Counted from the first letter of the stretch, positions 28,590 through 38,507 are shown. The stretch: DNA of 47,272 nucleotides from Pseudidiomarina indica (GCF_900104245.1 NZ_FMXN01000015.1:1-47272), one strand, 5' to 3'. Notes: generated by a model not told the origin, from the sequence alone. Made by a program: numbers and translations.

Positions 28590-29277
28590 CTATGTGAAGG
28601 TACTTATGAAGTTGAACTGACAGCCGCCAATTCCGTTCAATGCAGGTTTGAATTGCCAATTCGGTTGCTCGCGGACGCTGGCTAATTGGCTGCAAGGCAA
28701 TGGTTACCCCAGCGCGTGGCGGACACACTTTTAAGAGATTATCCAGCTCGTCAATATGCTTTTCCATCGCCACCGGATATTTGATCTCGTCGGCACGATT
28801 CATACAATCCGCACGCACTAACAACCCACCTGGCATATCAACTTTGGGCGATAGCGTCACCCAAGTTTGCGGACTGACCCGCAATGGAAAAGTACCACTG
28901 GTTTCAATTTGCAGACGGTAACCGGCGCTTTCCAACACCTCACATAATTCCAGCAAGTCATACATTGCAGGTTCGCCACCGGTTAAGACAACATGCTTGG
29001 CGGTGTATTTTTTGTCTTGTAGCAAGGCCACAATTTCTGTTGCCGTCGCCTGCGCCCACGTTGAACTTGCTGCAGGCTTTTCGACTATCGCCGTAAGCGG
29101 CACTTGGTCCTCGGCCCGCTGCTCCCACGTATGCTGCGTATCACACCACGGGCAGCCGACTGGGCAACCTTGTAAACGAATAAAGATAGCCGGGACACCA
29201 GTGTAAGTGCCTTCTCCTTGGATGGTCTGAAACACTTCGTTCAGTGGATAGAGCGTATTAATAGGATTCTCCAACAT
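28585..29277 (-). CDS. queE: 7-carboxy-7-deazaguanine synthase
   Basis: 230 residues. Radical-SAM enzyme converting 6-carboxytetrahydropterin to 7-carboxy-7-deazaguanine in queuosine synthesis. The cluster motif is CX3CX2C in CPVGCPWC, preceded by EVFQTIQGEGTYTGVPAIF, and GGEPAMYD follows. The C-terminus RNWRLSVQLHKYLHIE closely parallels the E. coli protein. ATG at 29277 is used (an upstream TTG adds one residue). It is divergent from queC with a 69-nt gap, so the pathway genes share a control region. Confidence 0.96.
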   Translation of the reverse strand: MLENPINTLYPLNEVFQTIQGEGTYTGVPAIFIRLQGCPVGCPWCDTQHTWEQRAEDQVPLTAIVEKPAASSTWAQATATEIVALLQDKKYTAKHVVLTGGEPAMYDLLELCEVLESAGYRLQIETSGTFPLRVSPQTWVTLSPKVDMPGGLLVRADCMNRADEIKYPVAMEKHIDELDNLLKVCPPRAGVTIALQPISQRPRATELAIQTCIERNWRLSVQLHKYLHIE

Positions 29278-29346
29278 CAAATCTCAGAATTACGATACAA
29301 TAACGGACAAATTCTAACGTAGATTGCAGCAAATTAGGATCCAATC

Positions 29347-30012
29347 ATGGCAAAAGTTGTCGTTATTTATTCCGGTGGCATGGATTCGTTCACCGTACTT
29401 CATCATGCATTGCAGCAAGGACATGAAATTTTCGCTATTAGCTTCAATTATGGGCAACGCCATGTACGCGAGCTCGATGCCGCAGCTCAGGTTTGCCAGC
29501 AACTCAATATTCCACATAAAGTGGTTGATATCACGGCCATTAATAGCTTGCTGGCAGGCAGTTCATTAACCTCGGATATCGCAATTCCTGAAGGCGAATA
29601 TGCCGAAGACAACATGCGTTCAACGGTGGTGCCGAATCGCAATATGATTTTACTCTCACTCGCTATTGGCTATGCCGTGAGTATTGAAGCTGAAGCGGTC
29701 TATTATGGCGCCCATTCAGGAGACCACGATATTTATCCTGATTGCCGGCCGGAATTTGTGGAAAAGATGAATGCGGTCAGCTTAATCGCAAACTATGAGC
29801 CGATCCGCATTGAAGTGCCTTACCTGCACTCTGACAAGGCAGAGATTCTTGCGGCTGGGCTCGCGATGGATTTGGATTACAGCCAAACTTGGACCTGTTA
29901 TAACGGGCGCGAAAAAGCCTGTGGCAAATGCTCGGCCTGTAGCGAACGATTAGCGGCGTTTGCCGCTAATCAGGTGGTTGATCCTCTTGCTTATGAAGAG
30001 GAAAGTGCCTGA
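29347..30012 (+). CDS. queC: 7-cyano-7-deazaguanine synthase
   Basis: 221 residues. ATP-dependent conversion of carboxydeazaguanine (the QueE product) to preQ0. PP-loop SGGMDSFT is near the N-terminus. The zinc site is CX8CX2CX2C in [28 protein letters not shown] and [17 protein letters not shown] are family blocks. AGGAT precedes the ATG. The last 22 bp overlap the convergent nagZ gene. No preQ1 riboswitch was recognised in the 69-nt divergent gap. Confidence 0.96.
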   Translation: MAKVVVIYSGGMDSFTVLHHALQQGHEIFAISFNYGQRHVRELDAAAQVCQQLNIPHKVVDITAINSLLAGSSLTSDIAIPEGEYAEDNMRSTVVPNRNMILLSLAIGYAVSIEAEAVYYGAHSGDHDIYPDCRPEFVEKMNAVSLIANYEPIRIEVPYLHSDKAEILAAGLAMDLDYSQTWTCYNGREKACGKCSACSERLAAFAANQVVDPLAYEEESA

Positions 30013-31031
30013 CGGGCCGCACTCATTTCAGCCAAAATAGCCTGCGCGCTGTGCCAACGTGGATGATTCACCAAAATTTGCATGGCCATTCCCGCAGGCT
30101 TACTTAAGCGCTGATAACAACGAGTGGCAGCAGCGAGATTCTGGGCCACTCGGTCCGCCACAGCATCAATGACCGTGATCGCGCCAGCACGGTCATTACA
30201 GACCAAGACCATGTCACAACCAGCATCCAGTGCCGCATGAGCGCGTTCAGCCATCGTCCCTGCTACTGCAGCGCCAGCCATGCCTAAATCATCGCTAAAA
30301 ATAACCCCGTCGAACTGCAATTGGGAACGCAGAATATCTTGTAACCAAAGACTGGAGAATCCGGCGGGTTTATCATCCACTGCTGGGTAAATGACATGGG
30401 CCGGCATCATGCCATCCAAACAATGAATTAACTCCACAAACGGAGGTAAATCGGTATGACGAATCTCTTCCCAGCTACGGTTATCAATCGGTATTTCAAA
30501 ATGTGAGTCAGCACGTACTGAGCCATGACCGGGGAAATGCTTGCCCGTCGCCTTCATCCCAGCTTGCCGCATGCCTCGAATAAAAGCGCGAGCAATTGGA
30601 ATAAGCTGCTCCGCTGTGGTCGCAAAGGCCCGGTCACCAATCACTTCACTCACTCCATTAACATCAAGAACCGGAGCAAAACTAATATCAATATCCATCG
30701 CCATGACTTCACTGGCCATCAACCAGCCCAACTCTTGGGCCCAATGGAGTGCTTGTTCAGGGGACGAAGCGTCGCGGCCGATGGCTGCCATCGGCGGCAG
30801 TTGACTGAATCCTTCGCGGAACCGCTGCACTCGGCCACCTTCGTGGTCAACGGCTAAAATGAGTGGATTCCTTGCCGTAGCACGGGTCTGACGCACCAAG
30901 TCAGCCAACTGGTGTTGATTTTCATAGTTTCGAGTAAAGAAAATCACCCCACCCACCGCTGGATGAGCCAACAGTTCCCGCTCTTCTGCGGTAAGTTCTG
31001 TCCCTTCAAGGTCAATCATTACTGCTGTCAT
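29991..31031 (-). CDS. nagZ: beta-N-acetylhexosaminidase NagZ
   Basis: 346 residues, glycoside hydrolase family 3, cytoplasmic. It removes GlcNAc from GlcNAc-anhydroMur-peptides in cell-wall recycling, which can influence AmpC induction. Visible: [15 protein letters not shown] substrate loop, [18 protein letters not shown] with the catalytic His, and FSDDLGMAG with the nucleophile Asp. Length fits the proteobacterial one-domain NagZ (about 340). It is convergent with queC (22-bp overlap). Confidence 0.96.
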   Translation of the reverse strand: MTAVMIDLEGTELTAEERELLAHPAVGGVIFFTRNYENQHQLADLVRQTRATARNPLILAVDHEGGRVQRFREGFSQLPPMAAIGRDASSPEQALHWAQELGWLMASEVMAMDIDISFAPVLDVNGVSEVIGDRAFATTAEQLIPIARAFIRGMRQAGMKATGKHFPGHGSVRADSHFEIPIDNRSWEEIRHTDLPPFVELIHCLDGMMPAHVIYPAVDDKPAGFSSLWLQDILRSQLQFDGVIFSDDLGMAGAAVAGTMAERAHAALDAGCDMVLVCNDRAGAITVIDAVADRVAQNLAAATRCYQRLSKPAGMAMQILVNHPRWHSAQAILAEMSAARQALSSS

Positions 31032-31168
31032 ATACGACTCTCACTTCTTGCAACAGGGTGGCAGTGTGCCAAAATTAATTTCATCCGTCACGTATCAAAA
31101 TTTGGAGATTTGGTTAAAAATCTGTCATCTTGATAGCGAATCCAACGACGACGTTAGAGATGGGACTT

Positions 31169-32494
31169 ATGAATACACCAACTAAACTTATCTTATCAAG
31201 TATTATCAGTAGCATCCTCTTGGCAGGTTGTGGTGGCAGTGACAGTGATACCAGCGTCCCAGTGCCACCCGTTGCTGACCAGTGCAGCCTGAGCAATGAA
31301 CTCAATGGTTTCTACAACTACATGCAGGCTAATTATCTCTGGAATGACGACATGCCAACCAACGTCAATCCGCAAAATTACAATAGCGTCTATGCATTGC
31401 TGGATGCCTTAGTGATTCCTGAAGACCGCTACAGTTTCATTTTAACTGAGCAAGAATATCAGGATCGTTTTGTTTCCGCGGAGTACGTTGGTTTTGGGTT
31501 CGCCTCACGCATTACCCCCGACAATCGCGTATTTGTCAATTATGTCTATGCCAACTCGCCAGCAGCAACCGCGGGGATGAAACGGTCCGATGAATTAACC
31601 CATATCGGTGGTGAATCCGTGCAAACCCTACTCGCTGAGAATCGTTATGAGCAAGCGCTAGGTGAAGCCGAGGCAGGTGTCAGTGTTGAATTAACGTGGC
31701 AGGACCTTGAAGGGGCCAGTGCTTCGGCTGTATTAACCAAAGTCACGGTAGAAACCAATACGGTTCTGGCCGCATCTCGGTTAACTGTTGAAGAGAAAGA
31801 AGTCGGCTACTTTGTGCTGAATAGCTTTATCAATCGTACGGGTGAAGATCTCAACTTTGCTTACAATCAGTTGCAAGGAGTGGATGAACTGATCATTGAT
31901 GTGCGTTATAACGGTGGTGGCTTAACCCGCTATGCTAACCAAGCAGCAACGCAAGCTGCGGGCGATCACGTTATCGGGGAAGTGTTCGCTAAATATCTTT
32001 TCAATGCCAACAATGCGAGTGCTAACTTTGTTGAGAAGTTCCAGCTGTATGATGGTATTCGCCAACTCGATCTAGACCGTGTCTATGTGTTAACCACGGC
32101 AGCAAGTTGCTCTTCATCGGAGCTCATCATCAACGCCCTGGAACCTCATATTGAGGTGGTTGTGATTGGCCAACCCACTTGCGGGAAACCCGTGGGACAA
32201 ATTCCTGATCGCTTATGTGATAAACGCACCTTTGTCGTCAACTTTGAAACCGTCAACGCGAACAATGAGGGGCGTTACTTTGACGGGTTAACACCGAATT
32301 GTTATGCCGATGATGTGTTGGTAGGGGACTGGGGAGCGGCCAATGACCCGATGTTGTTGACCGCCGCACACCATATGAGCCACGCAAGCTGCCCGGCAAC
32401 CATGGTGGAGTTCGATAGTGTATCAACCCGCAGCCAACAGATGGCTCCGGCGCCAGCTCTCAAACTGCCTGATTTATGGCGTCAAGAGCATTAA
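31169..32494 (+). CDS. S41 family peptidase, lipoprotein
   Basis: 441 residues. ATG 31169 begins a lipoprotein signal (LLAGC lipobox, Cys at 21); ATG 31160 is an alternative. A PDZ-like region (about 95-165; VNYVYANSPAATAGMKRSDEL) precedes the S41 protease core (VDELIIDVRYNGGGL). The catalytic Ser sits in SCSSSELI and the Lys in TCGKPVG, matching the Ser-Lys dyad of C-terminal processing proteases. Six Cys besides the lipid Cys suggest disulfides, fitting a periplasmic location. Substrate unknown. Monocistronic, convergent with radA. Confidence 0.88.
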   Translation: MNTPTKLILSSIISSILLAGCGGSDSDTSVPVPPVADQCSLSNELNGFYNYMQANYLWNDDMPTNVNPQNYNSVYALLDALVIPEDRYSFILTEQEYQDRFVSAEYVGFGFASRITPDNRVFVNYVYANSPAATAGMKRSDELTHIGGESVQTLLAENRYEQALGEAEAGVSVELTWQDLEGASASAVLTKVTVETNTVLAASRLTVEEKEVGYFVLNSFINRTGEDLNFAYNQLQGVDELIIDVRYNGGGLTRYANQAATQAAGDHVIGEVFAKYLFNANNASANFVEKFQLYDGIRQLDLDRVYVLTTAASCSSSELIINALEPHIEVVVIGQPTCGKPVGQIPDRLCDKRTFVVNFETVNANNEGRYFDGLTPNCYADDVLVGDWGAANDPMLLTAAHHMSHASCPATMVEFDSVSTRSQQMAPAPALKLPDLWRQEH

Positions 32495-32520
32495 CGCTGA
32501 CACCAGTGAATTATTTGCCA

Positions 32521-32551
32521 GCAGACTGATTTCCTAGTGGCATCAGTCTGC
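32521..32551. repeat. 10-bp inverted repeat at the radA stop codon
   Basis: GCAGACTGAT (32521-32530) and ATCAGTCTGC (32542-32551) form a perfect 10-bp stem with an 11-nt loop between the convergent S41 and radA genes. The radA stop codon lies inside one arm. There is no T-run on either side, so it may be a Rho-independent-like barrier or an mRNA-end stabiliser rather than a classical terminator. Confidence 0.6.
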
Positions 32552-33910
32552 GCAAGCATCCAGCGCTTCTTCAAGGGTCCGAACACCGACCACTGCCATG
32601 CCCGCAATCGGTTCTTTCGGGCAGTTCGCAAGGGGCACAATTGCTTTACGAAATCCGTGTTTCGCGGCTTCTTGCAAACGCGCCTGCCCATTCGGGACTG
32701 GCCTAATTTCCCCGGATAACCCCACTTCACCAAACACGATTAAATCGCGCGGCAGCGTTTGTTCTCTGAAACTTGAAACAATGGCAAGCAACAACGCTAA
32801 GTCAGCCCCCGTTTCCATCACCCGAACGCCGCCCACGACGTTCACAAACACATCCTGATCGGCCATCAGCAGCCCACCATGACGATGCAAGACGGCCAAT
32901 AGCATGGCTAAGCGGGTGGTTTCCATTCCCACCGCAACCCGCCGTGGATTCGCCAATTGGCTGGTATCCACCAAGGCCTGGAGTTCAACTAACAAAGGCC
33001 GTGTTCCTTCCCACACCACAATCACCACCGAACCGCTGCCATGCTGTTCGCCGCGTTGCAAAAATATTGCGGACGGGTTCGTCACTTCTTTCAAGCCTTG
33101 TCCCGTCATCGCAAATACACCAATTTCATTGGCTGGCCCAAAACGGTTTTTATGCCCTCGCAAGGTGCGAAATCTTGAGTCCGTATCCCCTTCTAATAAA
33201 ATGGAACAGTCCACGCAGTGCTCAAGCACTTTCGGCCCTGCCAAAGAACCTTCTTTCGTGACGTGTCCCACCATCACAATGGCCACGCCTTTTTGCTTTG
33301 CATAACGAGTCAAATACGCCGCACTTTCACGTACTTGAGAGACACTCCCCGGGGCAGATTGAATATCCGCTAAATGCATTACCTGAATGGAGTCAATCAC
33401 CATCACTTTAGGCTGCTCTTGATCCGCCAAATCACAGATAATCTCCACCGACGTTTCAGCCAACAGCCGGAGATTATTGGTCGGCAAGCCAAGCCGTTGA
33501 GCACGCAAGGCAACCTGTTGCAGGGACTCTTCCCCGGTCACGTACAATACCTTCATCTGTTCCGCCAGACGGCACATGGTCTGTAGCAATAACGTACTTT
33601 TCCCAGCTCCAGGTGAGCCGCCAATTAAAATGGCGGAGCCCGGCACAATGCCACCCCCTAACACTCGGTCGAACTCTGCAAAACTGCTACTAAATCGAGG
33701 CAACTCCTGAAGATCCACCTCACTCAGGGTTTGCACTTTAGCGAGCGTAGAGCCGGCATATCCTTGGCGGTTTCTGCTACCGCTTGGTTGGCTGCCCAAG
33801 CGAACTTCTGTAATTGTGTTCCACGCCTTACATTCCGTACACTGCCCTAACCAGCGAACGTAATCGGCCCCACAGTCATTGCACACATAGGCTGTTTTTG
33901 TTTTTGCCAT
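32543..33910 (-). CDS. radA: DNA repair protein RadA
   Basis: 455 residues. N-terminal zinc finger (CNDCG...CTEC), RecA-like core with Walker A GGSPGAGKSTLL and the RadA-specific KNRFG motif (GHKNRFGPANEIG). The C-terminal Lon-like domain carries GEVGLSGEIRPVPN. RadA drives branch migration during recombination. In many gammaproteobacteria serB lies beside radA; here the neighbour upstream is a divergent YtjB-like gene and serB is absent. Confidence 0.97.
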   Translation of the reverse strand: MAKTKTAYVCNDCGADYVRWLGQCTECKAWNTITEVRLGSQPSGSRNRQGYAGSTLAKVQTLSEVDLQELPRFSSSFAEFDRVLGGGIVPGSAILIGGSPGAGKSTLLLQTMCRLAEQMKVLYVTGEESLQQVALRAQRLGLPTNNLRLLAETSVEIICDLADQEQPKVMVIDSIQVMHLADIQSAPGSVSQVRESAAYLTRYAKQKGVAIVMVGHVTKEGSLAGPKVLEHCVDCSILLEGDTDSRFRTLRGHKNRFGPANEIGVFAMTGQGLKEVTNPSAIFLQRGEQHGSGSVVIVVWEGTRPLLVELQALVDTSQLANPRRVAVGMETTRLAMLLAVLHRHGGLLMADQDVFVNVVGGVRVMETGADLALLLAIVSSFREQTLPRDLIVFGEVGLSGEIRPVPNGQARLQEAAKHGFRKAIVPLANCPKEPIAGMAVVGVRTLEEALDACAD

Positions 33911-33982
33911 GATGAAACCCTGAAATTTAAATGATGCCCCACTCTACCACATCTGAGTGCCATGCTTTTCATACAAAGTTGG

Positions 33983-34012
33983 TTGCCTTCACGGGGCCAT
34001 TCAGCGTATATT
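33983..34012 (+). promoter_or_regulatory. putative promoter directly before the YtjB-like gene
   Basis: TTGCCT (33983-33988), 18-nt spacer, TATATT (34007-34012). A start about 7 nt downstream would fall at 34019, on the proposed ATG, implying a leaderless transcript. No Shine-Dalgarno is visible before that ATG. Confidence 0.45.
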
Positions 34013-34018
34013 TGCCCC

Positions 34019-34600
34019 ATGCTAAAAGTTCCTGATCATGTCACCAACATCTTCAAACTTATCTATCGGAGTGGCCGTCGCCTGGCGCTCGCGATCATCC
34101 TCATTGTGCTCATCGAACAGTTTTGGGGTTCCATGCAGAGCACGAGCTTGCGTGAGTTACAATCCTATAGCCATCAACTCATGAGTTTGACAGCGCAGCA
34201 AGCGGCGGCTGAAGCGCGCCACTGGATTCACGACAATGACGCGACCAATCTCGAGAGTTTAATTGAGCAGTTGCACCAGCAACCCTTTATTGTTGGTGCT
34301 CAAATTCATGACCGCTACGGGCAACTGATCGTTTCCACAGCCCCCCATCAAGCAGAACTCCATTCTCCTTCAACCTTAGTCCTGGTGGAAGAAATTCAAG
34401 CTGGGGCGCGACACGATGGCTACCTCACGCTATTTATTGATGAGCAGGCGCTACTGGAACAACCGGTTCGTATTCATCAGTACTTAGCGTTCTACGGACA
34501 ATTTTTATTAGGGTTTGCGCTCATCGCCGGTATTTTTATCGCCTTTACCTATCATCGGTGGCGTTACCGACAACCAACCTCAATCAGCCAGCCCGAATAG
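34019..34600 (+). CDS. YtjB/SMP_2 family inner-membrane protein
   Basis: 193 residues from ATG 34019; a longer reading from 33962 adds 19 residues that spoil the family-like N-terminus. A membrane helix near residues 22-38 (LALAIILIVLIEQFWG) and another near the C-terminus (GFALIAGIFIAFTY) flank a periplasmic segment with VGAQIHDRYGQLIVSTAP, the organisation of E. coli YtjB (Smp/AhpA type). YtjB genes usually sit divergent to serB-radA; here the gene is divergent to radA. Function in the family is poorly known. It is convergent with yjjV (21-bp overlap). Confidence 0.7.
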   Translation: MLKVPDHVTNIFKLIYRSGRRLALAIILIVLIEQFWGSMQSTSLRELQSYSHQLMSLTAQQAAAEARHWIHDNDATNLESLIEQLHQQPFIVGAQIHDRYGQLIVSTAPHQAELHSPSTLVLVEEIQAGARHDGYLTLFIDEQALLEQPVRIHQYLAFYGQFLLGFALIAGIFIAFTYHRWRYRQPTSISQPE

Positions 34601-35356
34601 GCGCTGGGCATTGCGCCATAGGCATTCTGCTAACTCCAAGCGCGGCATCTGCCGCAACTGACTCAATTCATCCAGCACCCGCACCACCTGAGCTGGCTCA
34701 TTCCGCTGCCCTTGAAATCCCGATAATGGCATGTCAGGTGCATCGGTTTCTAGCAGTAAAAATTCCAGCGGGACCTGCGCCAACGCGCGCCGAGTTTTTT
34801 GTGCTCGAGGATAAGTGATTGTTCCCCCGACACCTAGCATGAAACCTAATTTTACCCAGGCCATCGCTTGTTCATAACTGCCACTGAAGGCATGCAGAAT
34901 GCCTGGGTTAGGAGGGAGTTGAGCGGCAACAGGTTGAATCAACCGGAGGAGTTCTGCCTGACTTTGGCGATGATGCAAAATCAACGGCCGTTGCCATTGA
35001 ATGGCCATTTCCAACTGAGCGACGAATAACTCATGCTGCTTTTCAACTTGCGGCACCACCCCATCAAGCCCCACTTCGCCCACCAAGGCCATGGCATTCT
35101 GTTGGAGCTGTGTCGCCACCCACTCAAGGTCACTCGGCTGATGCTCGTTAATAAAATAAGGGTGAAGCCCTACTCCCTGAATTAGGCGTAGGTTTTGACA
35201 ATCATGAAGCCACTCGGTACGTGAACTTTGTTGGCGACTCACCCCTGGCACCACCAGCGCTTTGATTCCCACATCGAGCGCGCGCTGGACCACCTGTTGG
35301 CGGTCACCCTCGAAGGCATCAAAATTAATATGGCAATGACTGTCTATTAATTTCAT
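34580..35356 (-). CDS. yjjV: TatD-family metal-dependent hydrolase YjjV
   Basis: 258 residues. TIM-barrel metal-dependent DNase-like family. Metal ligands: DSHCHIN near the start, GEVGLDG (Glu), HHRQSQ, HAFSG and ETDAPDMPL (Asp). The block GVGGTITYPRAQKTRRALA and LETDAPDMPLSGFQGQRNEP match the YjjV subgroup rather than TatD itself. It lies 24 nt after prfC in the same direction and may be co-transcribed, as yjjV and prfC are also near each other in E. coli. Confidence 0.9.
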   Translation of the reverse strand: MKLIDSHCHINFDAFEGDRQQVVQRALDVGIKALVVPGVSRQQSSRTEWLHDCQNLRLIQGVGLHPYFINEHQPSDLEWVATQLQQNAMALVGEVGLDGVVPQVEKQHELFVAQLEMAIQWQRPLILHHRQSQAELLRLIQPVAAQLPPNPGILHAFSGSYEQAMAWVKLGFMLGVGGTITYPRAQKTRRALAQVPLEFLLLETDAPDMPLSGFQGQRNEPAQVVRVLDELSQLRQMPRLELAECLWRNAQRLFGLAD

Positions 35357-35380
35357 GATGCCGTCGAATCCTCAAGCCGG

Positions 35381-36976
35381 TTAATGTTCTCGTGTCTGGT
35401 GGAAGGTAATATCTGGGTAGCGTTCCATGGCTAAGTTCAGATTGACCATGGTTGGTGCGATATAGGTTAGGTTATCCCCCCCATCCAACGCCAAATTCAT
35501 CTCCGCCTTACGACGGAACTCATCCAGCTTCTTCGCATCGTTGCTTTCCACCCAGCGGGCGGTTGCCACGTTCACGTTCTCGTAAATTGCTTCCACGTTG
35601 TATTCCGTTTTTAAACGGTGCACCACCACATCAAACTGCAGCACACCCACCGCGCCTACCAATAAATCGTTATTGGTTAACGGACGGAATACCTGCACCG
35701 CACCTTCTTCGGCAAGCTGCACCAAGCCTTTCAACAGTTGCTTCTGCTTTAACGGGTCTTTCAAACGAATCCGGCGGAACAGCTCTGGCGCAAAGTTTGG
35801 AATCCCCGCGAACTTAAACTGGCTGCCTTCAGTGAAGGTATCCCCAATTTGAATGGTGCCATGGTTGTGCAAACCGATAATATCGCCAGGATACGCCTCT
35901 TCGACTTGCTCACGGTCCCCAGCTAAAAACGTTAACGCATCACTAATACGGACATCTTTCCCAGTGCGCACTTGGTGTAACTTCATGCCTTTTTGATACT
36001 GACCGGATACCACCCGTAAGAATGCGACGCGGTCACGGTGTTTGGGGTCCATATTGGCTTGGATTTTAAACACAAAGCCAGAAAACTCCGGTTCCGTGGC
36101 GGTAATTTCAGTCTCACTGTCGGTCATTCGAGCTAATGGCTGTGGTGCCCATTCCACCAGCCCATCGAGCATGTGGTCAACGCCGAAGTTACCGAGCGCA
36201 GTCCCAAAGAATACAGGGGTTAACTCACCGGCCAAAAAGAGTTCATGGTCAAAAGTATTCGAAGCACCTTTCACCAGCTCAATTTGCATCCGCAGCTCGT
36301 CAGCTAATGGGCCTAGACGGGCATCAAGATCTGGGTTATCAAGCCCTTGCAGAACATCGACTTCTTGAATGCGATGCCCTTGCCCACTTTTATAGAAAAT
36401 CACTTCATCGTTCAGTAAGTGGTACACCCCTTTAAAACTTTTGCCTGAGCCAATTGGCCAAGTAATGGGGGCGCACATGATATTTAGAACACTTTCTACT
36501 TCATCTAACAGCTCAAGAGGATCCCGAATATCACGGTCCAACTTGTTCATAAAGGTAAGAATAGGCGTGTCACGTAAGCGGGTGACTTCCATCAGCTTAA
36601 TGGTTCGTTCCTCAACCCCTTTCCCGCTGTCAATCACCATTAAACAGGAGTCAACTGCTGTTAAGGTGCGATAAGTATCTTCAGAGAAATCTTCGTGGCC
36701 TGGGGTATCCAATAAGTTGACTAGGGCATCCCCATAAGGAAACTGCATCACCGAGGTGGTCACCGAGATGCCCCGCTCTTTTTCCATTTCCATCCAGTCT
36801 GATTTGGCATGTTGGCCCGACTTTTTGCCTTTCACTGTCCCGGCTTTTTGCAGCTTATGACCGTGCAACAAAACTTTCTCTGTAATGGTGGTTTTACCCG
36901 CATCCGGGTGCGAGATGATTGCGAAGGTTCGACGTTTCGCAACTTCTTTAGCAATAGTTTTGGCCCGATCTGACAT
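35381..36976 (-). CDS. prfC: peptide chain release factor 3
   Basis: 531 residues from ATG 36976 (E. coli 529). A longer upstream reading from 37027 adds 17 residues not found in the family. RF3 is a GTPase that recycles RF1/RF2 from the ribosome. G-motifs: SHPDAGKTT (G1), [15 protein letters not shown] (G3), NKLDRD (G4). The RF3-specific C-terminus ends [12 protein letters not shown]. The region upstream is separated from the SCO1 gene by a strong terminator. Confidence 0.97.
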   Translation of the reverse strand: MSDRAKTIAKEVAKRRTFAIISHPDAGKTTITEKVLLHGHKLQKAGTVKGKKSGQHAKSDWMEMEKERGISVTTSVMQFPYGDALVNLLDTPGHEDFSEDTYRTLTAVDSCLMVIDSGKGVEERTIKLMEVTRLRDTPILTFMNKLDRDIRDPLELLDEVESVLNIMCAPITWPIGSGKSFKGVYHLLNDEVIFYKSGQGHRIQEVDVLQGLDNPDLDARLGPLADELRMQIELVKGASNTFDHELFLAGELTPVFFGTALGNFGVDHMLDGLVEWAPQPLARMTDSETEITATEPEFSGFVFKIQANMDPKHRDRVAFLRVVSGQYQKGMKLHQVRTGKDVRISDALTFLAGDREQVEEAYPGDIIGLHNHGTIQIGDTFTEGSQFKFAGIPNFAPELFRRIRLKDPLKQKQLLKGLVQLAEEGAVQVFRPLTNNDLLVGAVGVLQFDVVVHRLKTEYNVEAIYENVNVATARWVESNDAKKLDEFRRKAEMNLALDGGDNLTYIAPTMVNLNLAMERYPDITFHQTREH

Positions 36977-37030
36977 AAAATATCCGAATTCCTTAACGCT
37001 TTGAGGGAAAATTTTAATCACAAACAAATA

Positions 37031-37069
37031 AAAAGTGCCGCAAATTCTACCTGAATTCGCGGCACTTTT
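37031..37069 (-). terminator. terminator of the nitrite reductase operon
   Basis: AAAAGTGCCGC (37031-37041) pairs with GCGGCACTTTT (37059-37069). On the minus strand the stem is followed by TATTTGTTTG after a U-tract, ending the operon that closes with SCO1. Strong stem of 11 bp with inner AATT pairing. Confidence 0.88.
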
Positions 37070-37104
37070 GTATGCTTACACGTTGCTCACGTGCAGATCA
37101 TTTT

Positions 37105-37746
37105 TTAGTGGGCGTGGGCGTGACCCGCATCAATCATTTTTTTCAGCACAGCCACAGTTGGCTCAACGGGGCGGTTGAGGCCTTCAATTCGTTCCACAAT
37201 ACGGCCATGTTTATCCAACACAGTAATCAAATTGCTGTGGTCAAAGTTACCATCATCACGCAATCGGTAACGAATGCCCAACACCGTCGCTAAGGTACGG
37301 ATATCGGTGTCATTCCCGTGCAAGAACGTCCACGCTGACTCATTTAATTGATACCGTTCCACATAGTCTGCCAACGCTGCTGGCGTATCGCGATCATTGT
37401 CAAAGCTTACCATGACCAGTTTCACATGCTGCTGGTACTCGGGCGGCAATGCGCTGTAAATCCGTCGGGCATCGTTCACTAACACCGGACAAGCCGTCGC
37501 GCAGTTGCCGTAAATCATTGAAATGACAACCGGCGAGCCTTGTAACTGACTTAATTCAATGGTCTCACCACGGTGCGTCTGCCAGAGGCCATCTAAGTGA
37601 TAGATGGAATCACTCTGATTCACACTGGCTGCCTCCATGGTCACATGATGGCTATGGTCGTGATGATGTTGAGGGGCTTGTTGAGCACTTGCTGAAACCC
37701 AGCCTAGACTCAACATTAATAAAGCTGCCATGGTACTTTTATTCAT
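37105..37746 (-). CDS. SCO1/SenC-type copper chaperone
   Basis: 213 residues from ATG 37746 (GGAG 8 nt before; ATG 37752 is too close). Signal peptide MNKSTMAALLMLSLGWVSASA. Thioredoxin fold with copper-binding CX3C (Cys82, Cys86 in NCATACP) and His170 in NFDHSNL, the SCO1 triad. His-rich stretches at both ends (HHHDHSHH near 27-34; HAHAH at the C-terminus) suggest extra metal binding. SCO1 proteins usually assemble CuA of cytochrome oxidase. Being last gene of a nirK operon suggests delivery to NirK; that role is inference. Confidence 0.9.
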   Translation of the reverse strand: MNKSTMAALLMLSLGWVSASAQQAPQHHHDHSHHVTMEAASVNQSDSIYHLDGLWQTHRGETIELSQLQGSPVVISMIYGNCATACPVLVNDARRIYSALPPEYQQHVKLVMVSFDNDRDTPAALADYVERYQLNESAWTFLHGNDTDIRTLATVLGIRYRLRDDGNFDHSNLITVLDKHGRIVERIEGLNRPVEPTVAVLKKMIDAGHAHAH

Positions 37747-37751
37747 GAGCA

Positions 37752-38492
37752 TTACTCCATGTCATAAGCGCAACGGAATCCTAAGGTTCCTGTGGTGCTT
37801 TGCGGACGATAATTGCTACGTGACTGATAGCGGAAAAAAGTGGCATAACTTGCTTCACCTGTGTCCGTTAAGAAACGTGCTGAATCCCCACAAGAGCCCG
37901 ATAGAATATCGGTTTCATCACCAGCCGTGATTAACAACTGAAAATCATCGACCCATTCATTCACGCGGTCATGCATGTAGGCTAACTGGGAATGATTGAG
38001 TTCCATATCTTGCAGACTGTATGCCGTGGGGTTGCTATGCCAACCAAACAAGCGCTGGGCATAGGCTTGATCACTGAGCCCTTGCTGTTGACGGTAAACT
38101 AGCGATGCATATTCCCATTCATTCAGCGTTGGCAAGCGGCCCCCTTGGGCTGCACAATAGGCCCGTGCAGCAAACCAAGACACTTGTGTGACCGCTTTCT
38201 TCTCATAGCCTTCAGGAATGGTCAGAGCGGCAGGCCAGTTTGCTAAATAATGGCCATCGTGAAAAATGGCAGCAATTTTATCCTTTCTCCATTTTTCGTG
38301 TTTCGTCACAAAATCCAAGTACTGAGCAAAAGTGACTGGGGTTGCATCCAACTTAAAGGCAGGCATTGCTAACTCTGCTACGGTCTCATCCAGTACAACA
38401 ATCGGCTGATAAGGACCTGCCGGGATGGTAACCGGCTCGGCGGCTGCTTGTGCAGCCACCACCCATGCCATAACACCTAGCCACTTTTTCAT
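37752..38492 (-). CDS. nirV: FGE-sulfatase domain protein, NirV-like
   Basis: 246 residues with signal peptide (MKKWLGVMAWVVAAQAAA) and a formylglycine-generating-enzyme fold: PVTFAQYLDFV, VSWFAARAYCAAQGGRLPTLNEWEYA and the C-terminal GTLGFRC. NirV, an FGE-like protein, is encoded next to nirK in several denitrifiers. Its function is uncertain. Located between nirK and SCO1 with 15-nt spacing after nirK. The copper-site Cys pair of true FGE is not evident, so it is unlikely to make formylglycine. Confidence 0.82.
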   Translation of the reverse strand: MKKWLGVMAWVVAAQAAAEPVTIPAGPYQPIVVLDETVAELAMPAFKLDATPVTFAQYLDFVTKHEKWRKDKIAAIFHDGHYLANWPAALTIPEGYEKKAVTQVSWFAARAYCAAQGGRLPTLNEWEYASLVYRQQQGLSDQAYAQRLFGWHSNPTAYSLQDMELNHSQLAYMHDRVNEWVDDFQLLITAGDETDILSGSCGDSARFLTDTGEASYATFFRYQSRSNYRPQSTTGTLGFRCAYDME

Positions 38493-38507
38493 CAGTGTTT
38501 CCTCTTG

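Noticed and set aside
29278-29346. preQ1 riboswitch between queE and queC
   Set aside because: The 69-nt gap has no recognisable preQ1 aptamer pattern and is shared by two divergent promoters.
37752-38492. Formylglycine-generating enzyme activity for the NirV-like protein
   Set aside because: The fold is FGE-like but the paired active-site cysteines of true FGE are not evident and no sulfatase is nearby.
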